From the NCBI RefSeq assembly GCF_018390555.1, contig NZ_JAHBGB010000015.1, positions 52,956 to 116,955 on the forward strand: a DNA stretch of 64,000 bases, written 5' to 3'. The first letter of the stretch is position 1. Each line of letters begins with the position of its first letter. The translations under genes were made by a program, and so were the position numbers. The notes under the pieces were generated by a model. The model was not told where the DNA came from. It worked only from the letters and a program-made list of their open reading frames with translations, and searched no databases. Shown piece after piece: positions 1 through 8,867 of this stretch. Source of the stretch: Ancylobacter oerskovii (GTDB lineage Bacteria; Pseudomonadota; Alphaproteobacteria; Rhizobiales; Xanthobacteraceae).

Positions 1-855
1 GGCGGCATCGATCATGTCGAAGAACAGCGCCTCGACCTCGCGCACGCTCGTCTCCGCCTCATGCGCCGGCAGGGTACGGGCGATGCCGACGGCGACGCCC
101 TCGAATTCCGGCTCCACCCCGTCCGGCCAGGGCGAGGGCGCGGAATAGCAGCCGGGATCGCAGCGCGGCGGCGCCAGCCGCTCGCAGGCGGCGCGACGCC
201 AGCGCTCGCGCAGCATCTCGCCGAGCGCCGCGGCCGCCGGCCCCTCGACCAGCATCTGCACGTCGTGAAAGGCGCCATAGGGCGCGCCGGCCGCATCCAC
301 CCGCAATTCGTGCTCCGGCAGGTGCTCGGGCGTGTCCCAGCGGCGGCCGGTGAGGTCGAGCCCCCCGGAGAAGGCGACCCGGTCGTCGATCACCACGATC
401 TTCTGGTGATGCGAGGCGCCGAAGGGCAACGCGTCGTCGAGGCAGATCTCGATCTGCGGCGGGGTGTTCCACAGGAAGGAATAGAGCGGCATCAGCTCCC
501 GCTCGAAGGCGAAGACCATGGAATAGTCCCACAGCAGCAGGCGGATGCGCAGCTCCGGCCGGCGCTTCACCAGCGCCGAGAGGAAGTCGGCCAGCCTCTC
601 CGGCAGGCCGTCCTCGGCGCGGCCGCTGTCGCCCACCAGCTTCATGCGGCTGTCGAGATCCCAGCCGGCGATGTGCACGGTGTCGCGAGCCTGCAGCAAT
701 GCCGAGCGCAGCGCCTCGAAATAGGCGGCGCCATCCACCAGCACCGCCGCGCGATCCGCCGTCTCGACGCGCCAGACATTGCACCCCTCGCGCAGCCGCG
801 AGGCGAAGGGTTCAGGTCGCATCTGGGCGGAAAAGCGCTGGACGCGGTCGAGCAT
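1..855 (-). CDS. Phospholipase D-like (HKD) protein, 3' end outside window
   Basis: The open frame runs from an ATG at 855 to the window edge without a stop, giving at least 285 residues. A phospholipase D catalytic motif, HHQKIVVID (HxKx4D), lies near residue 150. It is followed by a GGLDLTGRRWD stretch typical of cardiolipin synthase and PLD-family phosphodiesterases. The usual two-domain protein has a second HKD motif, which would be past the edge. No signal peptide is visible. The likely role is phosphodiesterase or transphosphatidylase chemistry on phospholipids at the membrane; the substrate cannot be told. The start is the first ATG in a strongly coding frame. The gene is divergent from cbiZ, with 122 bases between them. 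Confidence 0.8.
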   Translation of the reverse strand, partial: MLDRVQRFSAQMRPEPFASRLREGCNVWRVETADRAAVLVDGAAYFEALRSALLQARDTVHIAGWDLDSRMKLVGDSGRAEDGLPERLADFLSALVKRRPELRIRLLLWDYSMVFAFERELMPLYSFLWNTPPQIEICLDDALPFGASHHQKIVVIDDRVAFSGGLDLTGRRWDTPEHLPEHELRVDAAGAPYGAFHDVQMLVEGPAAAALGEMLRERWRRAACERLAPPRCDPGCYSAPSPWPDGVEPEFEGVAVGIARTLPAHEAETSVREVEALFFDMIDAA

Positions 856-977
856 GTGCGGCGGCCTCTCCATCGATCGGTGACCTGCGTCAACGACGGG
901 GGCGGCGCCCGGTTCCGCGCGGCGGCATCCCGCAACCGCCCTCGCCAGCGACGGCGGGCGCTGCTACAGCGCGGAGA

Positions 978-1652
978 ATGACCGCGCGGCTCCACATATC
1001 CTGCGAATCCCCCTGGCTGGTGCTCCGCCTGCCCGGCCGTCACCGGATGGTGAGCTGGTCGCTCAACCGGCCGGGGCTGGTGGAGGCCACCACCGTCGCC
1101 TGGCGGCAGGTCGGCCCGCATGAGCTGGCGCCCGGCCTCGACCCGGCGAGCTGGTTCGCCGGGGCGCTCGCCGGCGCCGGACTCGGCGATGCCGTCGGCC
1201 TGCTCACCGCCCGCGACGTCGCCTCGCATGTCCATCGCGGCGCCGGGGTCGACGGCGTGCGGGCCGACGGCGTGGTGACGGCCGGGCTGAACAATGGCGA
1301 GCGCGTCGGCACCCGTCACGGTACCGCGCCGGTCGCGGCCGGAACGGTGAACATCTTCTGCCGGTCGTCGGTGCCGCTGACCGACGCGGCGCTGCTGGAA
1401 GCCGCCTCGCTGGTGGCGCAGGCGCGCACGGTGGCGATCATGGAGGCGGGCTATCGCCGCCCCGGCGGCCGCCACGCCGTGACCGGTACCGGCACCGACT
1501 GCATCGTGATGGCCGCGCCGCTCGCCTCGCCACTCACGGGCGAGCCGCAGCCTTATGCCGGCATGCACACCGCCATCGGCGAGGCGATCGGCGCCTGCGT
1601 CGAGGAGGCCACCCGCATCGCGGTGGTCGATTGGATCGCCGCCCGGGGATAG
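978..1652 (+). CDS. cbiZ: Adenosylcobinamide amidohydrolase, CbiZ family
   Basis: The 224-residue protein matches the CbiZ family, which removes the aminopropanol side chain of adenosylcobinamide to give adenosylcobyric acid for cobamide salvage and remodelling. Family-typical stretches are GLLTARDVASH, TAGLNNGERVG, GTVNIFCRSS and TGTGTDCIVMAAP. The ATG at 978 gives a normal family length. The stop codon abuts the stop of the convergent aminotransferase gene with no bases between. No other cobalamin gene is nearby and no B12 riboswitch elements were seen upstream, so it seems to stand alone as a salvage gene. Confidence 0.85.
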   Translation: MTARLHISCESPWLVLRLPGRHRMVSWSLNRPGLVEATTVAWRQVGPHELAPGLDPASWFAGALAGAGLGDAVGLLTARDVASHVHRGAGVDGVRADGVVTAGLNNGERVGTRHGTAPVAAGTVNIFCRSSVPLTDAALLEAASLVAQARTVAIMEAGYRRPGGRHAVTGTGTDCIVMAAPLASPLTGEPQPYAGMHTAIGEAIGACVEEATRIAVVDWIAARG

Positions 1653-2984
1653 TCAGGCGGCCAGCAATTCCTCCAGCGCATCCGCCAGCCGGTCGGCATG
1701 CTCGATGCCGATGCAGAGCGGCGGGCGGATCTTCAAGACATTGCCGAACTGGCCGGCGGCGCCGATCAGGATGCCCTTTTCCTTCAGGCCGTTGATCAGC
1801 GCCTTGGCGATGTCCGCGCGCGGCCCGGCCTCGTCGCCGAAGGCGACGCCGAGATAGAGGCCGGCCCCGCGCACCGCGGTCATCGGCGCCCGGGCCATCA
1901 GATGCGTCAGCCGCGCCTTAAGGTGGCGGCCGACGCGGTCGGCATTGGCGATCAGCCCGTCCTCCTCGATCGCCTCCAGCACCGCAAGTGCGGCGGCGGC
2001 GGCGGCCGGGCTGGCGGCGAAGGTGTTGAAATAGCCGAAATCGGCGCAGAAATCGGCGAGCAGCTGCGGCCGCGTCACCAGCCCCGCCACCGGGTAGCCA
2101 TTGCCCATCGGCTTGCCCATGGTGACGATGTCCGGCTCGACGCCGTGGCGTGAGAAGCCCCACATGCCCGCCCCGGTGCGCCCGAAGCCGGGCTGCACCT
2201 CGTCGGCGATGAACAGCCCGCCGGCGCGGCGCGCCACCTCCACCGCCTCCTTGAGGAAGCCCGGCGGATCGGCGAACACGCCGTCGGAGGAGAAGATGGT
2301 GTCGACCAGCAGCCCGGCGAAGCGGATGCCGTCGGCCTCCATGGCGGCGATGGCGCCGGCCACCGCCTCGGCGAAGCCCTGCCCGACATCGTTGCCGAAC
2401 ACCGCCGGATCCGGCGGCGGCACCATGCGCACATGCGGCGGCGGCGCGCCGTTGCGATAGGAGGAGGGCGAGACCTCCGTCACCGCCGAGGTGTTGCCGT
2501 GATAGGCGGTCTGCGTCACCACGAAGCCGGCGCCGCCGGTCGCCCGCCTGGCGATGCGCAAGGCGAGGTCGTTGCTCTCGCTGCCGGTGCAGGTGAGCAC
2601 GAGGTTCGACAGCACCGCCGGAAAGGTGGCGAGCAGCTTCTCGGCATAGTCGTGCGAGACGTCGAACAGGTAGCGCGAGTGGATGTTGAACGCGGCGACC
2701 TGCTTCTGCACCGCCTCCACCACCTTGGGGTGGCAATGCCCGACGGTCGGCACGTTGTTGTAGAAATCGAGATAGGCCCGCCCGTCGGAAGCGTGCAGAT
2801 ACGGCCCCTCCGCGCCGACCACCTTCAGCGGCACGTCGTAGAACAGCACCGAGCCGGCGCCGAAGGCGCGCTGGCGCCGTTCGACCAGCGCCGCGATGTC
2901 CGGCGGCAGCGCCGCGCCTTCGCCGGAAAAGGCGTTGAGCGACAGGATCTGCAGTTCCGGGCTCTTCTTCATCGGGCTCGTCAC
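1653..2984 (-). CDS. Class III PLP-dependent aminotransferase or phospho-lyase
   Basis: This 443-residue fold-type I PLP enzyme has DEVQPGFGRTG (cofactor Asp) and TMGKPMGNGYPVAG with the Schiff-base Lys. The motifs NNVPTVGHCHP, YFNTFAASP and NVLKIRPPLC resemble, from memory, the AGXT2L1/AGXT2L2 branch (ethanolamine-phosphate and phosphohydroxylysine phospho-lyases) more than ordinary omega-transaminases. I chose GTG 2984 because GGGAGG lies eight bases upstream; ATG 2972 has no such site. The GTG overlaps the TGA of the upstream kinase gene, so the two are probably coupled. Last gene of the eight-gene operon. A lyase acting on the kinase product is inferred; a plain transaminase is the alternative. 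Confidence 0.85.
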   Translation of the reverse strand: MTSPMKKSPELQILSLNAFSGEGAALPPDIAALVERRQRAFGAGSVLFYDVPLKVVGAEGPYLHASDGRAYLDFYNNVPTVGHCHPKVVEAVQKQVAAFNIHSRYLFDVSHDYAEKLLATFPAVLSNLVLTCTGSESNDLALRIARRATGGAGFVVTQTAYHGNTSAVTEVSPSSYRNGAPPPHVRMVPPPDPAVFGNDVGQGFAEAVAGAIAAMEADGIRFAGLLVDTIFSSDGVFADPPGFLKEAVEVARRAGGLFIADEVQPGFGRTGAGMWGFSRHGVEPDIVTMGKPMGNGYPVAGLVTRPQLLADFCADFGYFNTFAASPAAAAAALAVLEAIEEDGLIANADRVGRHLKARLTHLMARAPMTAVRGAGLYLGVAFGDEAGPRADIAKALINGLKEKGILIGAAGQFGNVLKIRPPLCIGIEHADRLADALEELLAA

Positions 2985-3997
2985 GAGGCCGCCCTCCCAT
3001 GGGTTTCGAGGAAGGCGCGGCCGAGCGCCACCGTGCCCTGCGTATAGGCCTCGCCCATCGCCTGCGCGGTCGGAGTCTCCGCGTGCGAGGCGACCCAGGC
3101 GGTCAGCAGCATGCGCCGCAGCATGATGAACACCGGCAGGATGGCGCACTCCTCGTCGGTGAGCGGCGCCACGGTGCGGTAGCCCTCGATCCACGCCGCC
3201 TGCAACGCCGGGACATAGGGCTCGTGCTCGGTGAAGCTGATGGCGGCGGCGAAGTCGTAGAGGTACCAGGAGAAGCCGCAATCGTCGAAATCGATCACCG
3301 ACAGCGTGTCGCCGTCGACCAGCAGATTGGCGACCCGCATGTCGGCATGGACGAGGCCGAAACGGTCCTCGCCGGTGCCATAGGCGGCGAGCTTCCGCTT
3401 CAGCACCGCCGCGACGTCTTCCAGCACCGCCCGCCCGTCTCCATCGAGGCCGAGGCCGGCGCGCCAGTCGCCCCAGAGCAGTACCTCGCCCAGCATGGCG
3501 TCATAGTCCCAGCGCTTGCGCACGAAGCCGTCCGGCCGCTTCCAGCCCTTGGCATGGGCGTGCAGCCGGGCATTGATGGCCCCGAGTTCGCGGAACCAGC
3601 GCGGCAGGTCCTCGCCCTCGGCCGGCTCCTTGCCGGCGACCAGCTCGAACGCCACCGCGTGCCGGGTCACGCCGCCATCGTCGAGATCGGCGATCAGCGT
3701 GCCGTCGGCGAGCGGCACCGGGGTCAGCGTCGCCACCACGCCCTCGCCGCCGAGCGCGCCCAGCCAGGCGAGTTCGGAAGCGATCTCGGCGCGCGAATGG
3801 TAGCCGGGCCGATGCACCCGCAGCACCAGCTCGCGGCCGCTGGCGGCGTCGCGGGCGCGGAAGGTGGCGTTCTCGGAGATGGTGAGCAGCTTCACGTCGC
3901 TCTCCGGCGACAGGTCCCAGCGCGGCAGCGCGGCGCGCAGGCTGGCTTCCAGCCGGCCCAGGAAGTCGTCGCTATACATGGTGTCGGTCATGGTCAT
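2981..3997 (-). CDS. APH-fold small-molecule kinase (phosphotransferase family)
   Basis: The 338-residue protein has the aminoglycoside/choline/homoserine kinase fold. An N-lobe Lys/Arg region (ELVLRVHRPGYHS) is followed by the catalytic HADMRVANLL near residue 220 and the metal-binding VIDFDDCG near residue 237. It overlaps the start of the class III PLP gene. Kinase plus PLP partner is the arrangement of hydroxylysine kinase with phosphohydroxylysine phospho-lyase in animals, and fused forms occur in some bacteria (recalled). A role in phosphorylating a hydroxyl group of an imported amino compound is inferred. Antibiotic resistance is less likely given the operon. Confidence 0.85.
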   Translation of the reverse strand: MTMTDTMYSDDFLGRLEASLRAALPRWDLSPESDVKLLTISENATFRARDAASGRELVLRVHRPGYHSRAEIASELAWLGALGGEGVVATLTPVPLADGTLIADLDDGGVTRHAVAFELVAGKEPAEGEDLPRWFRELGAINARLHAHAKGWKRPDGFVRKRWDYDAMLGEVLLWGDWRAGLGLDGDGRAVLEDVAAVLKRKLAAYGTGEDRFGLVHADMRVANLLVDGDTLSVIDFDDCGFSWYLYDFAAAISFTEHEPYVPALQAAWIEGYRTVAPLTDEECAILPVFIMLRRMLLTAWVASHAETPTAQAMGEAYTQGTVALGRAFLETHGRAAS

Positions 3998-4047
3998 GCT
4001 TCATCAGGATGCACGGAACGCAAAGGCGACGGGGACGGTCGTCGACC

Positions 4048-4944
4048 TCATGCCACGCCTCCCCGGTGCTTGCCGAGGAAGGCGAGCAGGCGCTGATCAT
4101 AGGCGGCCGGCTCCTCGTAGAACGGCATGTGGCTGGAATTGGGAAACACCGCCGTCTCGGCCTGGGTGAGGTTCTGCTTCATGCGCAGCGCGCAGGCGGG
4201 GGTGATCTCGTCGTGCCGGCCGACGGTGATGAGCGCCGGACAGGCGATGCGATGGAGGTCCGCCGTGCGGTTCCAGTCCTTGAGGTTGCCGATATAGAGA
4301 AATTCGTTCGGCCCCTGCATCGCCATGTACGGCGCCATGTTCCAGTCGTTCAGCGAGGCCATCAGCGGCGCCGGCCACTCTTGCAGGCGGCACACATGCC
4401 GGTAGTTCAACAGCGTGATCGCCGCCTGGTATTCGGGATGGTCGTAGGAGCCGTCCGCCTCGTGGGCGAGCAGCATCTCCACCGTCTCCGGCCCCAAAGC
4501 GGCGCGCAGGCGGTGCATCTCGGCCATCAGATGCGGCAGGTCGGCGGCGGTATCTTCCAGGATCAGCGTCTTCAAGACCTGCGGATATGTCAGCGCATAC
4601 TCGATGGCGAGCCAGCCGCCCCAGCTATGGCCGAGAAGATGCACCCGGCCGAGCCCGAGCGCGGCGCGCACCGTCTCGACTTCCCCGACATAGCGCTCGA
4701 TGCGCCACAGGGACGGATCGTCCGGCTTGTCGGAGGCGCCGCAGCCGAGCTGGTCGAAGGCGACGACGCGATAGCCGTGATCGGCGAGGAAGGAATGCGC
4801 GTCGCGCAGATAGTCGCAGGGCAGGCCCGGCCCGCCATTCAGGAGGAAGACCACCTCCTCGCCGGCGCCGTAGCTGTAGGCGACGACCCTGTGGCCGTCG
4901 ACCGCGATCTCGATCCGCTCATCGGCGGGCTTCTGCTGCCACAT
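4048..4944 (-). CDS. Alpha/beta hydrolase, proline iminopeptidase-like (S33)
   Basis: The 298-residue protein has NGGPGLP (oxyanion HGGPG-type motif) near residue 36, FDQLGCGASDKP, the nucleophile elbow GHSWGG near residue 105, an acid in GRHDEITP and a C-terminal His in NSSHMPF. This is the layout of the proline iminopeptidase family, which includes amidases and ester hydrolases of many small substrates. ATG 4944 follows an AGGG site by three bases and sits five bases after the DeoR stop. Within the operon it could release a free amine or amino acid from an imported conjugate. The substrate is unknown. Confidence 0.85.
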   Translation of the reverse strand: MWQQKPADERIEIAVDGHRVVAYSYGAGEEVVFLLNGGPGLPCDYLRDAHSFLADHGYRVVAFDQLGCGASDKPDDPSLWRIERYVGEVETVRAALGLGRVHLLGHSWGGWLAIEYALTYPQVLKTLILEDTAADLPHLMAEMHRLRAALGPETVEMLLAHEADGSYDHPEYQAAITLLNYRHVCRLQEWPAPLMASLNDWNMAPYMAMQGPNEFLYIGNLKDWNRTADLHRIACPALITVGRHDEITPACALRMKQNLTQAETAVFPNSSHMPFYEEPAAYDQRLLAFLGKHRGGVA

Positions 4945-4949
4945 GATCC

Positions 4950-5771
4950 CTACTTTCCGGCCACCGAGACCTCGACCCCGGCACGGGCGAGCGCGCGGGC
5001 GAGCGCGCCGTCCGGCGCCTTGTCGGTGACGAGGCGCTGGATGTCCGGCACCCGCGCCCAGATGGCGAGCGACGGCACATCGAATTTCTGATGATCGGTG
5101 ACGATGATGGTCTCGGCCGCCCGGTTCATCATCGCCTTGTAGACCCACGCCGCCGGCGCCTCGGCATCGGCGAGGCCCTCCGGGGTGATGCCGGAAACGC
5201 CGAGGATCGCCCGGTTGACGTTGTAGCTCTGCAGGAACTCGATGGTCTCCACCCCCACCATCATGCCCTCGCGGCCATTGTAGCGGCCGGGGCAGACGAT
5301 CACCTCGATCGTCGGGTTGGCCGCCACCACCGTGGCCACCGAAAAGGAATGGGTGATCACGGTGAGGTCGCGGCACTCGGCGGCCATGCGGCGGGCGACA
5401 TGGGTGGTGGTGGCGCCGGCGCCGATGGCGATCACCTCGTGCGGCTTGATGAACTTCACCGCCTTTGCCGCGATCGCCTCGCGCTCGGCCACCATCATGC
5501 GGTGCCGCTCGCTCACCGCCGGCTCGGAGCCGAAGGGCCGCACCGCGCCGCCATAGGTGCGGTTGATCAGCCCGCGCTCCTGCAATTCGAACAGGTCGCG
5601 GCGGATGGTCTCGGTGGAGACGTTGAGGTCGGCGGCGAGGTCGCCCACCCGCAGCGTCGCCGCCGCCCGCATCTCGGCGAGGATGCGCTCCTGCCGCGCC
5701 GCCTTGTCGAGCCGCGGCCGCCGCCGGTCGCCCAGCGTATCGGGACCGTCGCTGTTCGGGGGCGCGCTCAT
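4950..5771 (-). CDS. DeoR/GlpR-family transcriptional regulator
   Basis: The 273-residue protein has an N-terminal HTH with the DeoR signature (RQERILAEM, then VSTETIRRDLFELQERGLINRTYGGA) and a C-terminal sugar-isomerase-like sensor domain (AIGAGATTTHVARRM near residue 115). DeoR proteins are usually repressors relieved by a phosphorylated metabolite. That fits an operon encoding its own kinase: the kinase product is a plausible inducer (inference). Its ATG overlaps the stop of the permease gene as ATGA. The operator is probably in the region upstream of the substrate-binding protein gene, but none was identified. Confidence 0.92.
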   Translation of the reverse strand: MSAPPNSDGPDTLGDRRRPRLDKAARQERILAEMRAAATLRVGDLAADLNVSTETIRRDLFELQERGLINRTYGGAVRPFGSEPAVSERHRMMVAEREAIAAKAVKFIKPHEVIAIGAGATTTHVARRMAAECRDLTVITHSFSVATVVAANPTIEVIVCPGRYNGREGMMVGVETIEFLQSYNVNRAILGVSGITPEGLADAEAPAAWVYKAMMNRAAETIIVTDHQKFDVPSLAIWARVPDIQRLVTDKAPDGALARALARAGVEVSVAGK

Positions 5772-6580
5772 GCCGGTTGACGCCTGCGCAGGAGGAGCAT
5801 GATCAGCCCGCCGCCGAGCAGCAGGCTCGCCGCGCCCAGCGTCGCCATGGTGCCCAGCGCCGGCACCATCGGCGTATAGCCGGCTACCATCTTGGCATAG
5901 AGCCATTTCGGGATCGTCGAATCCGCCCCTGCCGTATAGAGCGACAGCGGGAAGTTGCTCCACGACAGGAGGAACGCGAACAGCATGCCCGACCAGATGC
6001 CCGGCCACAACAGCGGCAGCGTCACCTCGCGGAACACCTGCACCCGCGTGCAGCCGAGATCGTAGGCCGCCTCCTCCAGCGAGGGATCGAAGCCGTAGAC
6101 CTGGATGGCGATCACCAGCGTCACCACCGGCACGATCCACACCAGATGCGCGAACACCGCGGTGAGCCAGGAGGTCTGGATGCCCACCGCGTTGAAGCCC
6201 AGCAGCAGGGCAAGCCCCAGCACCGGCTGCGGGAAGAAGACCGGCAGCAGGATCAGCTTCTGGTAGAGCCGCCGCCCCTTCCAGTCGTAGCGGGCGAAGG
6301 CCAGCGCGCCGAAGGTGGCGATCACCACCGAGATCGCCGTCACCAGGAGGGCAATGGCGATGGAGTTGCGCACCAGCATGCCGATCTCGATGGAATCGAG
6401 GGTCTTCTGCCACCACTCGGTGGCGTAGACCTTGATCGGAAAGCCGAAATAGCGGCTCTTGTTGAAGCTCGCCAGCGCGCCGCAGACGATCGGCAGATAG
6501 ACCGCGATGAGGACGAACGCCGTCCAGATCCAGATCAGGGTGTTGGTGCGTCTGCGGGCGACGGCCGGTGTGGTGGCCAT
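5768..6580 (-). CDS. ABC transporter permease, PotC type
   Basis: This 270-residue inner-membrane protein has about six hydrophobic segments and the cytoplasmic EAA loop (EEAAYDLGCTRVQVFREVTLP near residue 175). That loop docks on the ATPase. It belongs to the spermidine/putrescine-type permease family and is the second permease subunit of this importer. It ends in an ATGA overlap with the DeoR gene and starts three bases after the stop of the first permease, which indicates a single transcript. Confidence 0.93.
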   Translation of the reverse strand: MATTPAVARRRTNTLIWIWTAFVLIAVYLPIVCGALASFNKSRYFGFPIKVYATEWWQKTLDSIEIGMLVRNSIAIALLVTAISVVIATFGALAFARYDWKGRRLYQKLILLPVFFPQPVLGLALLLGFNAVGIQTSWLTAVFAHLVWIVPVVTLVIAIQVYGFDPSLEEAAYDLGCTRVQVFREVTLPLLWPGIWSGMLFAFLLSWSNFPLSLYTAGADSTIPKWLYAKMVAGYTPMVPALGTMATLGAASLLLGGGLIMLLLRRRQPA

Positions 6581-6583
6581 GGT

Positions 6584-7489
6584 TCAGCGCCTCCCCAGCA
6601 TGCGGTCGAGATCGAGCTTCGACAGCGCGACAAGCGTCAGCGCGGCGATGAACACGCTCACCACCACCGCCAGCGCCGAGCCGAGCGGCCAGTTCTGCGA
6701 ATAGGTGAAGGCGATCTCGATATCGTGCGAGATCACGATGATCGACTGGCCGCCGAGGATCTTCGCTTCCGCCGTGGCGCCCACCGCCAGCACGAAGGTG
6801 AGCAGCATGCCGATCAATATGCCGGGCATGGCGAGCGGCAATTCGATCTCGCGCCAGATCAGCAGCCGCCCGGCGCCGAGGTCGCGTGCGGCATCCACGA
6901 GGTCGCGCGGCACCAGAGCGAGGCCGAGCGTCATCGGAAACAGCATGAAGGGCAGATAGGTGTAGGCCATGCCGAACAGGGTGACGCCCGGCGTGTACAG
7001 CACCTCCGGTCCGCCGGAAAAGCCGAGCCATCTCAGCGTGCCGTCGAGCACGCCGTTCTTGATGAAGAACAGCACCCAGCCATAGAGGCGCACATTCTCC
7101 GACACGAAGAGCGGGAACACGAACAGCACGCTGATCAAGCCGGCCCAGCGGCCGAACACCGCGTTCAGCCCGTAGGCGATGGGATAGGCCACCACCGCCA
7201 GGATCGCCACGGTGAACAGCGCGAAGCCCACCGACCAGGCGAAGGACAGCCACACCGTGTTGGCGGGGTCGAACAGGCCGGCGAAATTCTCCAGCGTGAA
7301 GGAGCGGAACACGTCGAAGCTGCGCGGCGTCGCGAAGGAATAGGCGAGGATCGCCACCATCGGCGCCAGGAAGCCGATGCCGAGCAGCACCGCCACCGGC
7401 ATGGCGCATTTCGCGCCCACCGACAGCCGGCGGGCGTGGCGGATCTCGCGGGCGGTCTCGGGTGCGCGTGCGAGTGCGATGTCGGCCAT
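6584..7489 (-). CDS. ABC transporter permease, PotB type
   Basis: This 301-residue inner-membrane protein has a short basic N-terminus followed by six hydrophobic segments. Its EAA loop reads VDAARDLGAGRLLIWREIELP near residue 205. It pairs with the downstream PotC-type permease to form the channel of a type I ABC importer. It lies ten bases after the stop of the ATPase gene. Spermidine/putrescine-type importers carry polyamines but also many other small cationic or amino compounds, so the substrate cannot be read from the family alone. Confidence 0.93.
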   Translation of the reverse strand: MADIALARAPETAREIRHARRLSVGAKCAMPVAVLLGIGFLAPMVAILAYSFATPRSFDVFRSFTLENFAGLFDPANTVWLSFAWSVGFALFTVAILAVVAYPIAYGLNAVFGRWAGLISVLFVFPLFVSENVRLYGWVLFFIKNGVLDGTLRWLGFSGGPEVLYTPGVTLFGMAYTYLPFMLFPMTLGLALVPRDLVDAARDLGAGRLLIWREIELPLAMPGILIGMLLTFVLAVGATAEAKILGGQSIIVISHDIEIAFTYSQNWPLGSALAVVVSVFIAALTLVALSKLDLDRMLGRR

Positions 7490-7499
7490 CGTCCCCTCC

Positions 7500-8609
7500 T
7501 CAGCTGCCCAGCGTGAAGGCGTCGGCGGCGTCCCAGCCGATCGTCACCTCGCGCGAGGCGCCGGGCGCGAGCGCGTGGGCGCGCGACAGCTCCACCAGCA
7601 TCACCTTCTCGCCCACCCGCACCTGATACTGGATGCGCGAGCCGAGGGAATACTCATTGTACACCGCACCGGACAGCCGGTTGTCGGCCCGGTCGCCGGG
7701 CGCGAGGAAGCGCATATATTCCGGCCGGATCACCACGAAGGCCTCGTCCAGCGCCGCGCCGTCCTTGGGCGGGGCGAGCGTGAAGGTGCCGGGCACGTCG
7801 ACCCCGTGCCATTCCGCACCGGCGCGCGTCATCTTCAGCGTGTTCACCTCGCCGACGAATTCCGACACGAAGCGGTCCACCGGCGCGCCGTAGATCTCCT
7901 CCGGCGTGCCCACCTGCACCAGCTTGCCGGCGCGCATCACGCCGATGCGGTCGCTCATCACCATCGCCTCCTCCAGCGAGTGGGTGATGTAGATGAAGGT
8001 CTTGCCGGTCTCGCGGTGCAGGTCCTTCAGCTCCTTCTCCAGCGCCTTCTTCAGCTTGTAGTCGAGAGCGGAGAGCGGTTCGTCGAAGAACAGCACGTCG
8101 GGATCATAGGCGAAGGCGCGGGCGAGCGCGACGCGCTGGCGCTCGCCGCCCGAGCACTTCATCACGTTCTTGTCGTGATAATTGTCCGGCAGGCGGACGA
8201 CGCGCATCAGCTCCAGCGCCCGCTTCTTGCGGGTCGCGGCATCGACGCCCTTCACCTTCAGCGCGAAGGCGATGTTCTCGCCGACGCTCTTGTGCGGGAA
8301 CAAAGCGAGCGACTGGAAGACGAGGCAGGTGGGGCGCCTGTTCGGCGGCATGTCGTTGATCAGCTCGCCGCGCAGGGTGATGTTGCCCTCGCTCGGCTGG
8401 TCCATGCCGGCGAGCATGCGCAGCAGCGTCGTCTTGCCGGAGCCGGAGGGGCCGACGATGGTGAGGAACTCGCCCTCGCGCACGTCGAGGTCGATCCCCT
8501 CCACCGCCGCGAAGCCGCCGAACATCTTGCGCACGCCGACCAATTGCAGGATCGGCAAGGCCGTTGCGGCATGGGCGGGCGGGGCGTCCGCGGGGATGGT
8601 CTGGAACAT
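7500..8609 (-). CDS. ABC transporter ATP-binding protein, PotA type
   Basis: The 369-residue ATPase shows Walker A GPSGSGKTTLL near residue 53, the signature CSGGERQRVALARA (Cys replacing the usual Leu) near residue 150, Walker B DVLFFDEPLSALD near residue 170, the H-loop region FIYITHSLEEA, and a C-terminal TOBE domain. It powers the importer formed with the two permeases and the substrate-binding protein. The gap of 258 bases to the upstream binding-protein gene holds two palindromic repeats that may separate expression levels. Confidence 0.95.
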   Translation of the reverse strand: MFQTIPADAPPAHAATALPILQLVGVRKMFGGFAAVEGIDLDVREGEFLTIVGPSGSGKTTLLRMLAGMDQPSEGNITLRGELINDMPPNRRPTCLVFQSLALFPHKSVGENIAFALKVKGVDAATRKKRALELMRVVRLPDNYHDKNVMKCSGGERQRVALARAFAYDPDVLFFDEPLSALDYKLKKALEKELKDLHRETGKTFIYITHSLEEAMVMSDRIGVMRAGKLVQVGTPEEIYGAPVDRFVSEFVGEVNTLKMTRAGAEWHGVDVPGTFTLAPPKDGAALDEAFVVIRPEYMRFLAPGDRADNRLSGAVYNEYSLGSRIQYQVRVGEKVMLVELSRAHALAPGASREVTIGWDAADAFTLGS

Positions 8610-8720
8610 GTCGGTCTTTCGGTGTCAGGGCAGGCGGCGGGCGTGCCGCCGCGGGCAGGAGATTGTGGAAGTCGGTGGAGCGGGACCGGCAGGGGCGCGT
8701 CGGCGGATGCGACCTGCGTG

Positions 8721-8760
8721 CTTCGAGACGCGGGGCCATGCCCCGCTCCTCAGCATGAGG
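8721..8760. repeat. Palindromic repeat, inverted copy 1
   Basis: The 40-base element reads CTTCGAGACG, then a GGGGC/GCCCC hairpin core, then CTCAGCATGAGG. It is the reverse-complement version of the element at 8804-8844 (outer arms CTTCGAG and ATGAGG against CCTCATC and CTCGAAGG). Such repeats recur between genes in many Hyphomicrobiales genomes (recalled). It lies inside the operon, between the substrate-binding gene and the ATPase gene. Confidence 0.65.
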
Positions 8761-8803
8761 AACACTCTCCAGCGGAAGGAGAGCTTTCCCCATGCCCGCG
8801 GCC

Positions 8804-8844
8804 CCTCATCCTGAGGTGCCCGGCCATCGGCCGGGCCTCGAAGG
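8804..8844. repeat. Palindromic repeat, inverted copy 2
   Basis: The 41-base element reads CCTCATCCTGAGGTGC, then a CCGGCC/GGCCGG hairpin core, then GGGCCTCGAAGG. It faces the copy at 8721-8760, so the two could pair over their outer arms or fold individually. It ends 23 bases downstream of the stop codon of the substrate-binding gene, a good position to protect that message from 3' decay or to attenuate transcription into the ATPase gene. Confidence 0.65.
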
Positions 8845-8867
8845 ACGCAGGCCCGCCCCGTCGCGCC

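Noticed and set aside
856..977. Possible cobalamin riboswitch before cbiZ
   Set aside because: The gap is only 122 bases and no B12-box word or long fold is visible.
2981..3997. Aminoglycoside resistance gene
   Set aside because: The fold fits, but operon context with an importer and a PLP enzyme points to metabolism.
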